Part shown: positions 40,046 through 51,750 of the stretch, piece after piece
How positions within the stretch are numbered: the first letter of the stretch is position 1
Layout: every line of letters begins with the position of its first letter
From: Heligmosomoides polygyrus polygyrus
Taxonomy: Eukaryota > Nematoda > Chromadorea > Rhabditida > Heligmosomidae
DNA: 64,000 nucleotides
Reading direction: 5' to 3'
Assembly: GCA_947396885.1 (NCBI GenBank)
Contig: OX377206.1
Location: forward strand, 51,691,631 to 51,755,630
Made by a program: the position numbers and the translations under genes
Notes under the pieces: model-generated
The model's database searches: none
Told to the model about the DNA's origin: nothing
Seen by the model: the letters and a program-made list of their open reading frames with translations, nothing else

Positions 40046-41350
40046 GGATGTACAAAAACCGTCAGAGCTTTCCGACCGACCTAATACATATTCAAAATCC
40101 AATCAAACTAAGAATTATAATAGCAAGGTCTGCCCTGAAGACATTCGGTTGTTTACCAAAGGTGTTAGTAGCTACATTCTACAACATTTTGGGACGTAAA
40201 TCGAATAACGTAACTGTAACCGTACTTATAGCTAGTGTTCCCACTTTTAATCTGTGTACCGCGTTTTAGAATTCAATACCCAGACATCAATCGCTTTGCG
40301 TCTATAGTTGTGGTTAACGGTCAATTATAGCTATCCAGTGAGTAGGGATACTCGTTTAGTTTCTTCTCAATAATTTTCTCTATCTAGCTACAGCCGACGC
40401 TCGCGAGCGTCGTAGCATCGGAATCGTTGAGAGCGAAGCTACAGGAAAACCGAGGGCATCTCTAGATTTTGACCTCGAGTAGAGTTCAAAAATATAAATA
40501 TATTTTGCTGCACTCCAAATTTGACCTAGTTACAGTGCTTTTCTTAATAGAGTTATTGAAAGCGATTGCTCTTAATTTCCGCTGAATAAATTTATCCGTG
40601 TTCAAAATGAACCACATATTCGGAATCCTCATTGAATGGTCTTTTCAAAAATAGATGAAATACTTGGTGCTCTTAAGAAATGTCTTCGTTGACCTACATA
40701 TTGCCCACTGCGGCAGACTTCCTGGCTCGCCCGATATAACTACACCCACAGGATACGTTTCGCTAATTGTCTGAACGCTCCATCAATAAGTTTTAGGAGA
40801 GCTCAGTTCTCTCAATTAATTTGGTAGATTTGACTTCAGCGCGCCGCTGTGACCTATTTGAATATACACACTGCCGAATTCGGCTGGAACCAGCCTTTTT
40901 TACAAATAGACGTCAAGAGCGATTCCGTCGACTTCACCCTCTTATTTCACAGTTATCGAGACCTCCTTATAAATTTATTTTTACGATGCCCAAAGTAGAG
41001 TAGCTTTTCTTAAATGTGATAGAAAAATAGTTCTTTAAAACCGGAAGACTATTCTAATTACTGGTCAAAAACTCACCTGTTTCGCATGCTGCATTGGATT
41101 TTTTCATCTTTGAAGTATCTGCTAGTGGTTTGTTAACAGCTAGAAGAGGCGAACTTTTCCGGTCGGCAGCCGGATTCACATGGTTTGACATGGCGGCAGT
41201 GGATGATATGTACACATTTGGAACCAGATGTTTTTGAACGTGTAATACCGCATAAGATCAATTCAATCAATCGTCATGTTTTCTCACCTTTCTCATCAAG
41301 CTGAGAAATGAACGCGGTAGCGTTTTTAATCAGAGAGACAGCTTTCCGCT
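40046..41350. other. Intronic sequence without recognised genes
   Basis: No coding similarity is visible. A short perfect hairpin, GACGCTCGCGAGCGTC, lies near 40394. The rest is AT-rich intron of the SGK-like gene. Confidence 0.4.
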
Positions 41351-42528
41351 GATGTAGTATAGTGCTTTTTTTTTAAACGTTCAAGATTTTACCCTTCCAT
41401 CTACCCCTTCCGTCTGCCAGGAAAACATCACTTTAAGTTCAAGACGAACAAGACGAACTTCGCTTCCTTGCACACAAAGACTTTGACAAATACACATGAT
41501 ATGGTGAACCAAGCTGCAAGCCCATACGTTTGTACCTAGTCCTACAATAATATGTCTCTACCCTCTCGTGAAATGATTCCGCCTCTAACATATCTGTTAA
41601 CAACATGGAAGAAAGCAAACTAGCAAACCGCTGCATGAGGTTTGTAACGTTCTTCATCGTCCGTACCTCCCTTGTAACGTGAAGGACCCTTTCTCGATTA
41701 CTGTAAAGAGTGTGTTTGACAGGTGGCAAAACACAGGTGGCTCCAGATTTTGGCCCAGTGCCTCTATATCGAACAGTGTGCTCGCTAACTCTGGCGATTA
41801 AATTCGTTAGCGGCCAGATAGCTGCGAGTTCGTTCGGAGAGCGAGCATGCACAGTTACTTGACAGGCTTGCACAGTTGTTTGCATATAAACAAGAACACG
41901 TGCACATTAATTCACAATCACAGCTAACTGGACGGGATGTGAGAACATTGCGAATGCATAGTTTCATCCCCGTTCTCGGTGGAAAAACTTTGGAAGCAAG
42001 TCTCAATACGCGCCGGAGGTGTTTCCGACATGCAGAACATGGTGACCTTGTTTTGTTTGTCTTGAACTCAAAGTGATGCTTTCTTGGGGTTGGTGTTAAT
42101 TTTAGGTTTTGCATGTTGGTATGCTACTACGGCGTTCCATGTGAAAGCATGAATACATCTGGGAAATTCGGGTTACGACACGAATACAGGAGCAAGCACT
42201 GGTTTCAGGTGAATTTCAGGTGTCCACCAACTAAAGAGAAAAGAGCTTATTTATCCTGACATTTCACAAGACAGGGTGAAGCGGTAATAATTGTGGAGAA
42301 ATGTAAAGATAGTAGCATGTTCCAACAGATCGATCCTGGCTCACTACTATTTCATTGCTGATCATCAATGGTGTGGTACCGCCATTCATTGCTGGATCTA
42401 ATGCCTGGGTTTGAGTGCGGTAGGTCTGCGACCCGACGGAGGAGCGTTGCGGTCAGGTCGACTTGCAACTCCCAGCCGGCTCTGCGGTAGACGGAAGGGT
42501 TAAATCTTGAACATTCCAAAAAACACTT
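41345..42528. mobile_element. Unclassified element with inverted terminal repeats
   Basis: The stretch at 41345-41405 (GTTCAAGATTTTACCCTTCC) returns inverted at 42480-42528 (GTTCAAGATTTAACCCTTCC on the other strand), with poly-T/poly-A flanks, so about 1.2 kb is bounded by 45-50 bp inverted repeats. Two minus-strand open frames inside (42114-41785 and 41885-41439) show no domain I recognise; they could be a captured or element gene, or chance. Confidence 0.4.
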
Positions 42529-43700
42529 ATGCTATTAGAAAATCGCTCTTATGCGAGTGCTGTTCTATTTCGAATATCGATGCTCGAACATTGGTGGAAT
42601 TCAAACATCGAATCAATATAATCTTCGACCCCTGATCAAATAATGTTTGCACTCTTCTGCAGTGCGGAAACTAGGCAACCTTGGTGAATCTTGCCATAAG
42701 CTGCAATTTAATTTCCTTCGGAATCGCTTTTCGAAAATCTTCTGCTCTATATATTCTCGAATAGTTTCATTCGCTCGATCCGTTGTTCGAAATTTTAAAA
42801 AAACCATTTGGTTCACTCGTCTTAAAAAAAGCAGTTAGAAAGCTCAACTCTATAAAAAGCATGCGGTTTTTAGAATATATGCAGCAGACAAGGTTGTGAG
42901 AATCATTCAGCAAAACAAGAAAGCAAAAAAACAAACAAAACCTCATGATGGATTTTTGGTGAATTTCATAGGAATATTGGTGTTCTTGTGACCAAGCTTG
43001 ATGTAATATCCATTTAAATGCTAATGGAGTTTAGTTGTAGTTGTTGATCGCATTTCTTTTAAGAGATTAAGGATAAAGGATGGCGTTAATCAATCTCTTA
43101 TGAGGTACGCCACGCATTGTACTTCTGGACCCGTGAAGACAATTCAAGTGCGTATTTAGCCTATACAATGAACTGCGGTGGGTTGCCAATGAGAAAGTGA
43201 GTGCTTTGTCCTTCCCGGAAAAGTCTGGTACCAATTCACCGGATGGATGAAAGACTTGATTGGTCTGGGCGGGAAATCCGAACCAAGAAAATGGAGTCGG
43301 GTGCATGCGCCAGTCGGCTCCTCCTCCAACTGCACTCAATGCTCAATCTCCTAATGTAACATCTCATCAATCAATCCTTTAATGTAACAGTGTTCTAAGA
43401 AAACAAGCTTCCTTTACCTTGATTAATACTGTCGAGCAATCGATTTTCGTGCACAGTAGCTGACAACGCGAGCTCTTTGCAGTCGCGCTGTTTCAGATCT
43501 GCTACGGCTAGGCCACCGAGCAGTTCAGTCAGTTTTTCCAATTCTTCCGTTCTGCCCTTTTATAATAAAAATGATTAGTCTTACTTGCAGTCACGTCAGC
43601 TGAACAGCTAGCTAGAAGACTTTCCAGAAAATAGCTCCTTCAGGAATATTTGTTGCAATATCGTACCTGAACTAGCTTTTCCATTAAAAATGACCACACT
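42529..43700. other. Intronic sequence without recognised genes
   Basis: AT-rich with a more GC-rich patch at 43070-43380 that has the look of a dispersed repeat (GGATAAAGGATGGCG at one end, CCTTTAATGTAAC at the other). No coding evidence. Confidence 0.3.
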
Positions 43701-43705
43701 AATTT

Positions 43706-44312
43706 ATGTTAGTGCTCTTTGTTCATTTGTCCTTTATTGATTTTCAGGTCATCAAATTGGGACGTCCGACTTTTCCGTACGTATTTTTACCAAAACTCCG
43801 GTTCTGTGGTTGGACTTCTTTGCTTGATGTTATATGTCGTTTGGAAGAGGATGTCTTGCTCAGTAAGAATTTGTGTCGCGTTTATTGGCTCACGCTGATT
43901 TCTGTCGAATATCAACAACTGAAGAAGCAGAAAAAGTTGTTGGTGAAGACGATTCCTCTCTTTTTGGCATTTTGTTGATATTCAATAGAAATCAATAAGC
44001 GCGGCACATATTCTTAGGCCTATGTCATACCATCGCTCACCCCGAGCGAAGCCTAATGGTAGGGTCCCATATCGACTCATCGCTTCGCGCGATCGATATG
44101 GGACCTTATCATTAGGCTTCGCTCGCAGTGAGCGGTGGTATGACATAGGCCTTATAGAGCAGGACATTTTCTTCTGAATGTCATATAACGCCTAACCAAA
44201 AAGTCCAACCACAGAGCAGGAGTTGGCGGCAGAAATAACCATCTTCCTTCGGACGTCCCAATTTGATCACCTAAAAACTAATAAAGGACAAGTGAGCAAA
44301 TAGCACTAGCAC
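43706..44312. mobile_element. Foldback element carrying a 135-bp MITE in its right arm
   Basis: Left arm and right arm are long inverted repeats. TTGTCCTTTATTGATTTTCA and ATCAAATTGGGACGTCCGA occur in the left arm, and TCGGACGTCCCAATTTGAT in the right arm. Inner segments such as AATATCAACAAC and TAAGAAT.TGTG.CGCG.TTATTG also pair. The right arm is split at 44014 by an unrelated palindrome. Open frames here are artefacts of the arms. Confidence 0.75.
44017..44151. mobile_element. 135-bp palindromic MITE, TTA target duplication
   Basis: Ends GGCCTATGTCATACC and its inverse GGTATGACATAGGCC, flanked by TTA on both sides (44014-44016, 44152-44154), as in PIF/Harbinger-type insertions. Nearly the whole element is one palindrome with GAGCGAAGCCTAATG/CATTAGGCTTCGCTC in the middle. 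It interrupts the right arm of the surrounding foldback element. Confidence 0.8.
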
Positions 44313-44584
44313 CCAATCTTGTAGAACAGAACATTGTCATCCAAATGTTATAAAAAACTGCGCAAAAATTACAAACCTAAGCGGAGAGAACAAATGAGTA
44401 CTTTTTCACTTTTTCACTTTTTACTTCAACGACCTAAAAATTGACAAAATTTGTGATGAAAAAAAGAAATGCACTACATATTCTGATAAAGCAAATCATT
44501 TTCTATGCAGTGCTATGCAAGAGACCGGCAAAATCTGCAGTGAATCGTTAAAAAAAACTGCAAGGACTTATGGGACAACCTAAC

Positions 44585-46440
44585 ATATCCGCAGAACGCG
44601 GTTTAGCACACCTGCGTCAGTTGAAGTCGTTTGATGTTACGGCACTATACGCCAAAGTATCACATGGTTCCGCAATGGAAGCCATCTCCGAGCTCTTCAA
44701 CGAGCACCAATTAGCATGTTTGGCTTTTTCACAACTTTGTTGATGGTACTCCCTGAGAAGTGTCTGTCATGCAATGTCTTCATGTGGTCTGGGAGGTATT
44801 TCACGCAGATAAGGGAATTGGCTATGGGACAACGTCTGGCACCCACACTAGCCATTGCTTTCACTCAAGGATTGAAGCACATGTGGCTTCCTTTGTTATA
44901 CTGCCGATGTGTTGACGGCTGCATTGACGTCTGCGCCACGCAGAATAAAATAGAGAAGTGCTTCGAGGTCGTTAACAGCCGCACAGTCCAAATACATCAA
45001 TCTTACAAGGAAAAAGCGTTGCGGGAACTGGCTCTATTTCTTTAATGTTTAGGTTTAGGTGGCAGGGGATACTTACATCATCAACTGAATTATTGTGTTC
45101 AAAACCCTTGAGCAAAGGATTTATCGCTTTATTTTTATACCGACTAGTTCCCTATGCACCTATCTCGTTGAGCGTTTTTCTAAAACGTTTTTGTTCATTA
45201 CTGTTTGTACTTCGTCTCTATCTTCTTAATTATTACTTCAAGTGCGGTTGGTTCTCTTCCGTTTCTATTGAAGCATCGCTGTGAGGTAACTTAATGCAGC
45301 AACTGCTCGCCTTGGTATTACCGGATTTAGGCCGGACTCCTGGATATTTCCTCTTTGTCAAGGATGCTTGAAAGTGACTTTTCACTCACTGGAAGTTACA
45401 CCATAGTTATACTGAATGCCAAAGCCTGCACTTTAATGCCGATATAAATTTTCATTAATTTTAATCAACCTTTAAAACAAGTTGACATAATATTATACTC
45501 CGCTATGCTTTCGCTTTTTTTATGAAATATTTTTCACGTTTTTTGAACTGAGTGTTCTGAATAACCTGCAAAGACATTTGTTCCGTTCCTTTGCAGTTCA
45601 TAGTGTTATCTAAGGTGGCTAACGATTTCATTGGTGTTGTCTTTGTATTGTGTTTGATCATCGCTGTGTTTTTGCTTCGTATGTCTGATTTCTATGGTGC
45701 GCTTTAAGTGCAGGAATAAATAAATAAATAAACTGGAATCGGAAACCCTCCTGCAAAAAACATAATTGTCCATAGTTTGTCGGCACTCTCAAATCGGACA
45801 AGGCAAACAGTCGTAAGGAACATGTTCCGAACCGCAGCTAACGTGTGTACAATGGAAGGCGAGCGAAACGACTCTCTGGAGGTGATTGAGTAATTAGCCG
45901 CTTTCAAGGGCTGTTCACTCTGTAGACCCTCATCCAGACATGGGAAAAAAGCGCCGTTAGTCTCCGATGAAGTGACCATTTCTTTACGGAACTGTCTGAG
46001 GAGACCTAGGTTGGAAACTAAGTTGCGGTGGTTGATCTGCCACTGACAACTTCAAAACCCAGTTAGTCCGCAATGCTGCGAAGCCACTAACTGTGTGGTT
46101 TGCCCAACGGGAAAAGACGGTGGCTGCACCGTATTGGGTTGTCTACCTGATCTACCGTAAAGTTTGCGTTCGGGAGTACATTGGTAAAACCGACAATCCT
46201 CTGAATCTGAGGAACAAGGAGCACCTCCACGGGAAGGAGACACTCAAGGTATCCACTGCCCTAGGCTACCATATTATCAATTGTCATGGTGGAGGGATTC
46301 TGACGTTGAGGTGAGAATTCTGGGGCAGGAGGTTCAAACGTCAGCGCGCAAAGCCCTTGAGGCGTTCTAGATCTTTTTCAGAGATCTAAAGCTCAACCGG
46401 AAAGGGGAACGCCTGTATATACCGCGCGAGTCAAGCCCTA
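44585..46440 (+). pseudogene. Penelope-like retroelement: RT part and GIY-YIG part
   Basis: At 44600-45090 the reverse transcriptase is readable over two frames: SFDVTALYAKVSHGSAMEAI (motif A), CLSCNVFMWSGRYF, MGQRLAPTLAIAF (motif B), and YCRCVDGCIDVC where YxDD is expected, so the catalytic pair is damaged. After an insertion the element resumes near 45730 with PPAKNIIVHSLSALSNRTRQ and RNMFRTAANVCT. At 46080-46311 it ends with a GIY-YIG endonuclease domain (VVYLIYRKVC, EYIGKTDNPLNLR, KEHLHG). RT plus GIY-YIG in this order is the Penelope-like architecture. Several stops and frameshifts make it a pseudogene. Confidence 0.75.
45095..45731 (+). mobile_element. Insertion inside the Penelope-like element, AATA-rich tail
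   Basis: The reading of the Penelope-like protein stops making sense after the residues matching the strand before the C-terminal linker, and resumes at about 45732. The inserted 0.6 kb ends in AATAAATAAATAAA, typical of the 3' tail of a LINE or SINE inserted in plus orientation. Its family is not recognised and no target duplication is clear. Confidence 0.4.
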
Positions 46441-47557
46441 CCTCAGTCGTGCATTGTATTTGACTTGGGATAGGTGCTGTCCTGTACCCCTTGTCTACCC
46501 TGTGCGGCTTCCGCTTATCTTTCACTAAAATATGGTGACAATGCGAGTACTGGTCGATCCGCCATAACAAGCAAGCTTGCCTGTGCTTTCCTGCTTGCCA
46601 GGATGAGTAAATTTTGAAAGGAAAGACAAAAAAGAAAAGGTTGTTATGGATTGTAGGATCTTTATACTGTCTTTGAGAAGGGCCAGAACTTCAATTTTTT
46701 TCGATTTCATGCAGGACTATAGTGCGCGGCGCATTTCAAAAAGATATAGCAATATAATCCTTTACTCCCTTAACAGTTTGCTGAGTTGAAATACTAACCG
46801 GGTCTGTCTACTACAGGCACGTTTTATTGTTCAGCAAAAAACGGTTATTCGCTATTTGCCTTCGAACAAATTATGCGACTATTCGATAAATGAAGCATCG
46901 GAACTTACTCGATTTTCGATCATTCGAAAATTTTCGACATCGAACTTATTTGTTCGTTCTTTCGTTCGATGAAATTTTGCAAATGCACAACTATTGAGTT
47001 ACAGCGCTATTTTTGAAATTAGGTCGAATGCTGATGCTATTCATAATACTGTACGTCTGGAGAAGAATAGAAATAGCACTACGTTGAATAGTACAAGGGA
47101 ATTAAGAGAATTCTCTCGGCGATAGGCTACGAGTTCAGCATGGCTTTTACAGCGACTAACAGCCAATAGGCAAGCCAGGTCGTCAACCTTTCTGAAGGGG
47201 TTGGAACCAATAAGTATGTTCAAAGTGGATGGAAAGCATAATTTGCGATGGCTTGGAATTCAGCCAGTAATTAGTATTTACTCGGCTTTACAACACGACG
47301 GGTTATGCTCCTTTTGTTCAATTTTTCTTCCACTATCTGAATCAATGACTAGGTCAGATTTCCGGATGATCCAGATGAGGGCGATTTTCGTTTCACTTGA
47401 TTTTCAGATGATTCGTATGACGTTATTTTTAACCGAGCCGGATTCCGCATAACTTGAAACAGGAGAAATCCAACGGGATATCCGAAGTTGCATGATCCGG
47501 ATCTCATGCCTAATGTATACATCACGTAGCATCTCTTACAGCGTGTCATAGTTACAG
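46441..47557. other. Intronic sequence without recognised genes
   Basis: AT-rich; a stretch at 46850-46990 is full of TTCGA motifs (TTCGAAAATTTTCGA). No coding evidence until the kinase acceptor at 47557. Confidence 0.35.
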
Positions 47558-47908
47558 TTGCTTCAAAAGGACAAAAGCAAAAGGATAGGATCGAAAGCTG
47601 ATTTCAACGAAGTGAAAGAGCATGAATTCTTCAAACCTATCGACTGGGAAAAGCTACTTCGACGAGAAATTAAGGCGCCATTTGTTCCCCGAATCGAAAG
47701 TGAGACGGATGTTCGAAATATTGCCGAGGATTTCGTGAAAATTAAAATCAACCCAGGTTTCTGTTTTCGTATTAATTCTCATTTCTGCTCTTGTGTTATA
47801 AAGCAGTTGTCGTTTTCAGCTTCTCTCGCACCTCAAAACCTCGCCTCTACTCATCGAGACCATGACTTCACGAATTTCACCTACGTGCAAAAAAAAACGA
47901 TGTCGTGA
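47558..47908 (+). CDS. sgk-1: SGK-like AGC protein kinase, last two exons
   Basis: Exons 47558-47756 and 47820-47908 continue the kinase after a 15,092-bp intron (32466-47557), phase 0, acceptor TTACAG. The first reads [20 protein letters not shown]... and [16 protein letters not shown], the end of the C-lobe and start of the AGC C-terminal extension. The second starts after TTTTCAG and holds [16 protein letters not shown] and the hydrophobic motif FTNFTYV, where the Thr is the expected TORC2-type site. The stop TGA is at 47906-47908. The small intron between them is 63 bp, normal for nematodes. Together with the upstream block, about 204 codons of the kinase are visible, all in one frame. 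Confidence 0.9.
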   Translation: MLQKDKSKRIGSKADFNEVKEHEFFKPIDWEKLLRREIKAPFVPRIESETDVRNIAEDFVKIKINPGFCFRINSHFCSCVIKQLSFSASLAPQNLASTHRDHDFTNFTYVQKKTMS

Positions 47909-47944
47909 AGTTCTGCCAAACATGAATTATGTGCACAAGTATTT

Positions 47945-47950
47945 AATAAA
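47945..47950 (+). terminator. Poly(A) signal of the SGK-like kinase
   Basis: AATAAA lies 37 bases after the kinase stop codon, at a usual distance for a nematode 3' UTR. Confidence 0.65.
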
Positions 47951-48489
47951 TATGACGCATACAGCCCAATATGAATTATAAGTGCTCCGTCACACCTATC
48001 GGCGTGCCTCACACTTGCGCGTTTCGCCCGATCTTGCAGTATCACTAAGTTAAGGAACAATCACCTCAAGCTAGCTGCTTTACTTGTGCAGCTTTCGTTT
48101 TCCCTCAGTATAAAAGGCAACATTCAAGCAGTGTTTATTTATTTATTATGATCCAACTTTGCTCCACCGTCCTTAAGATCAGGTGAGTAGTTTTGCGGTA
48201 TGGAGCCATCCAGTCCCCTCCCCACCACTTCGCCCAACATGGGCATCATCTTTAGACGGCTCAGTGATGCCTTCGCGTGAGCTAATCAGTGCCTCCGTTC
48301 CCTAGGTTCTTTGGCAACCCTCCTAGTACCCCACAGCACGGTCCCCACTTCACTTGAGCGTTCAGTTGACTGGACTTCAGGCACCTTCACCCCTCATCCT
48401 CAAACGGTCAACCTCACTCAAAAATCGACATTTTCGATAGGTACTGGGCTTCTAATCGATTTTGGTCACACGACGAAAAAGTTTTTGTG
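47951..48489. other. Intergenic sequence downstream of the kinase
   Basis: No gene recognised. Short open frames only. Confidence 0.35.
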
Positions 48490-48492
48490 TTA

Positions 48493-49451
48493 GGGCCCGT
48501 TTATACTTCCATCGCCGGGCGACGCGATTCCAACGGTGCGATACGTCCAATCGCGTCGCGCTGTTTCGCACGGCGATGGGCACTCCGAACAGCCGGCGAC
48601 GCGATCCGCGATTACGACCACTACGTGCTTGCACACACGCAACTATGTACACATTTCCGGGTCCACGTCGTCCACGCAAGTAAAAAAATAGCAGCGGTCA
48701 ATATTGGACGGAATAGTAGATGGGGAGAAAAGTGGTAGGGAATAGCAGATAATGTGCGAAAGGGAGTAACGGACAGGAGATGAGGAGCGCAGGGGAATAG
48801 AGGCGAAGAACCGGGCGGGCGGCGACCTGAAATCGAACGTATAAGGTCAAACACATCACAAAAACACACAAAGAAATAGGTGGGAATAACCACGAGGAAA
48901 CGACACAAATAGAAGAGGAACTCACCTTATGGGCGAAATCCGCCTCGCCCCAATCGAATCTGGGCGGGCGGCGACCTGAAATCGAACGTACAAGGTCAAA
49001 CACATCACAACGCAAAGAACAACGCGTTAGCAACAAAAAACACACAAACCCACTCACCTTGTGCCCGAAATCCGGCTAGCCTCCAGCGAATCCGGGCGGG
49101 CGAAGACCTAGAATGAAACTTTAAAGGGTTATGGAAAAGCAAAAACGAGATAAAACGTTTTGTCGACAGAAAAATCAAAAAAGTAGGAGCAAGTGCGAGG
49201 GCGCACTCCGAAAATCAGCTGATTGAGGTCATAACTAGCCCTAATCAACCGCGACCGCGCCCCAATCCACCGCGATCCATCGCATCGCACCCATTTCGAG
49301 GGCGACGCGATCCGACGCAGGGCGAGGCGATTGATCGCGGGTTCACGCGATTCATTCCAGCCGGCTGGCGTCGTCGCTGGGCGATGCGATCAATCAATTT
49401 GGCCTCATTGCGTGGCCATCGCGTCGTGCCCGACGAAGTATGAACGGGGCC
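48493..49451. mobile_element. PIF/Harbinger-like non-autonomous element, 959 bp
   Basis: Terminal inverted repeats GGGCCCGTTTATACTTC and (inverted) GGCCCCGTTCATACTTC are flanked by TTA (48490-48492, 49452-49454). The subterminal parts are rich in GCGACGCGAT/ATCGCGTCG repeats. The middle (48813-49107) holds a repeated cassette described separately. No transposase is encoded. Confidence 0.75.
48813..49107 (-). repeat. Tandem intron/exon-like cassettes inside the Harbinger-like element
   Basis: On the minus strand the same 50-bp block occurs twice (49107-49058 and 48975-48926). Each is preceded by an acceptor-like TCTAG or ATTTCAG and followed by a perfect donor GTGAGT, with 82 bp of intron-like sequence between them. 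A third acceptor, ATTTCAG at 48827, precedes a longer open stretch. The blocks share GGATTTCG and GCCCG motifs. The arrangement looks like a duplicated exon with its intron. Confidence 0.55.
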
Positions 49452-49454
49452 TTA

Positions 49455-50284
49455 GAGCGGATGATTCCCACCGCTCCTAATACTGTGTTGAACAGAAATT
49501 CTTCCCACGTGGGACCGCCACATCAGTGACGAAATGCCTAACCGCCGTCGTCAGACAAACAAAGGGACGTTACTTTCACAGATATCTATCACAAATATAA
49601 TCAACAATGATCGATGTGGACCTCCCGATTTCAACTTTCCACCTGCTGTGAAGCCCTTCCATAATCCCCGCGTCTGCCAACCCGAAATCACCGGTCAGGA
49701 GATCGATATCGACGAATATTGGCCTCCCGATCGACACCTCTTACTTGATGTGAAGGCCTTCAGTCAACGGTCATAACCATTTAACTCCCACCCTGATCGG
49801 AGAAATCTGTCAGAGAACCGATAATAATTTCCTGAGCTAGCTGTTACACCTCGTCTGATACTGAGAGTAAATAGTGATCTCTTTAACTGATGTTGATGCT
49901 TGGTATAAATGTAACCATATACGTTGTGGTTCTTCGCGCATCCTCCAATTTTACGTAATTCCATGGTTCTTGCAAAAATCTTAAAGCCAATGCTTATTGA
50001 TGACGTTTTGGGCCATGAGCCGTTCTACTATTGCTAAATTGCCCAGACAACATAACAAACAAACTACTATGGATCTGTAATCAACAGCCCTCTGCTGTTG
50101 ATCTAAAGATCCCACTGCTTTATTACTAGCGCTTCCTTAATATTCCTCCCACAGTATCTGTCAAGAACTGAATTAGGCAACTGCGGCAGTCGGTCTGATA
50201 CAGTACTCATCTTTTCAAGAAAAGCGACTAAAACCGCATTTTTTTGGTTTTTGCACCTTTTGGATATAGCTCTCCTAAAAGTCA
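49455..50284. other. Intergenic sequence; small open frame with internal repeat
   Basis: The plus-strand frame at 49534-49776 encodes 80 residues with two imperfect copies of a PPD...VK.F segment spaced about 108 bp apart. It has no recognised domain and no clear splice or poly(A) context. I do not call it a gene. Confidence 0.3.
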
Positions 50285-50405
50285 TTTATTTCGAAAACCA
50301 AGATAATTATTGAGCTTAGGAGCTTGATCTCCTTTGTCTGGTGTAGATAGTTTGCATGGAGCCACGAAAATGTACGAAACTGAAAACTTGCGCTCCATTG
50401 CGAAA
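50285..50405. repeat. Solo end of the long-TIR mariner family
   Basis: Shares ATAGATAGTTnnnnTGGAGCCAC and TTGCGCTCCATT with the right arm of the mariner relic at 51751-52664 (52610-52664), without a partner arm nearby. The minus-strand open frame 50674-50282 partly derives from it. Confidence 0.5.
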
Positions 50406-51750
50406 AGCAGCCACAGACGAGTCGCACATCGCAAACCGTCGGGAACGGACAGGAGGTACACCCACCGCTTGCTGGGGCGTACGATCTTCCTCTCATCCCC
50501 CTTGCGCACCCACCCCAACCCCCTAGGCTTCATCGAGAGTCTAACGACTGCCTTACGAAACCTTTGACACATAAAACAAAAGTTTCCAGTCCGCAGAACA
50601 ACGGCTGTACCTCCAGACACGACGCCCCCCAGCAGGGGCGGGTGTACACCTTGTCGTTGCCCAAATCGTCGCATTCCTCTAATTTTATGCTTTTAGAAAC
50701 GGTTGGTACCGTTTGATCCGTCTCTGCGAGATCTGCCCATCCGTATATATAGCAATTACTAGACCACGGAATTTTCGCTGTGGGTGGCCAAAAAATGACT
50801 GGAGCAGGCTCTTTTCGATTGGAGCAGCTTATTTCCTAGGACTTGCATGTTTTCGGAGTATCTCAAGCATCACGTACGTCGCCAGAGCTCTGTCATACCA
50901 GGAATGCTTCGAGAGCGCACAGCGCACAATGGATATAGGATCGAACCTTTTAGCCGAGTGTTCGAACGCATGTTCACTCCGCTTCTATCTTTCCTTGCTG
51001 GAGAATGTAAAGCCTTTAAGACTAGTTCGAATCGTGTGGGGGTTTTGATCAGAAATTTTTAGTTTCCCTACTTAGGACTTGCTCCAATCTGTCCCGGCGG
51101 GATTTGGGAGTGCGCCGTGAACAATGCATATGGCATCAAACCTTTCAATTGAGTGGGGCGACAGCCTGTACAGTGTGCGTTTACGAGGTTTATCAGAAAT
51201 TTCCAGCGCCCTACTCAAGAATTTCTGTACTCTGTCCCGGCAAGGCTCTGGAGTGTGGCTCTATTCTTTCTGGCTGCAACTTGAGGGTTTTGTAGACAAG
51301 CACACGGTTTTTGAAGTAAAAAGGACAACGGAGTAGCTTATGAAAAGACTAGGTTACAGCGGTGGGAAAACGCAGGTGAGGCTTGTGCGATCCAATTTTT
51401 TCCAATTTCGGTCGACCACTACGGGAACACGCGGCGGGCTAAGGATGGGCAAGCAGAACACTGAAAGCATTTTACAAAGGCAAGCTCACACCTTCCCATC
51501 TGCCTAAACTGCCTTAGCCTCATCTGCCATTTTAAGGCGGCGGACGGCAGCAGTGATGTTTTTCCGCCCTTACTCGCCTATAGCTGAGTTTTTTCACACT
51601 AGTGAGGGTGCCATTCTATTCAGCTCAAAAAGCTCTAACGGTGTTAACCTCGAGCGATTTCGGAAAAATCGTTTTTTTAACAGTTTCGTATTGAGGACAT
51701 AGCTCGAGCCGAGACGATAACGTCATCAAACTCGTCCGCGGCCGCTCCTG
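50406..51750. other. Intergenic sequence with a diverged direct repeat
   Basis: Two segments near 51040-51110 and 51185-51265 share TCAGAAATTT, CCCTACT and CTGTCCCGGC in the same order, an old direct duplication. Open frames here (50713-51048, 50847-51062, 51104-51336) have no recognised domain. Confidence 0.35.

Noticed and set aside
48698..49057. Minus-strand open frame of 119 codons
   Set aside because: It runs across the repeated intron/exon-like cassettes and donor sites of a MITE; no protein family.
49534..49776. 80-codon plus-strand frame with an internal repeat as a gene
   Set aside because: No start context, splice site, poly(A) signal or domain; too little evidence.
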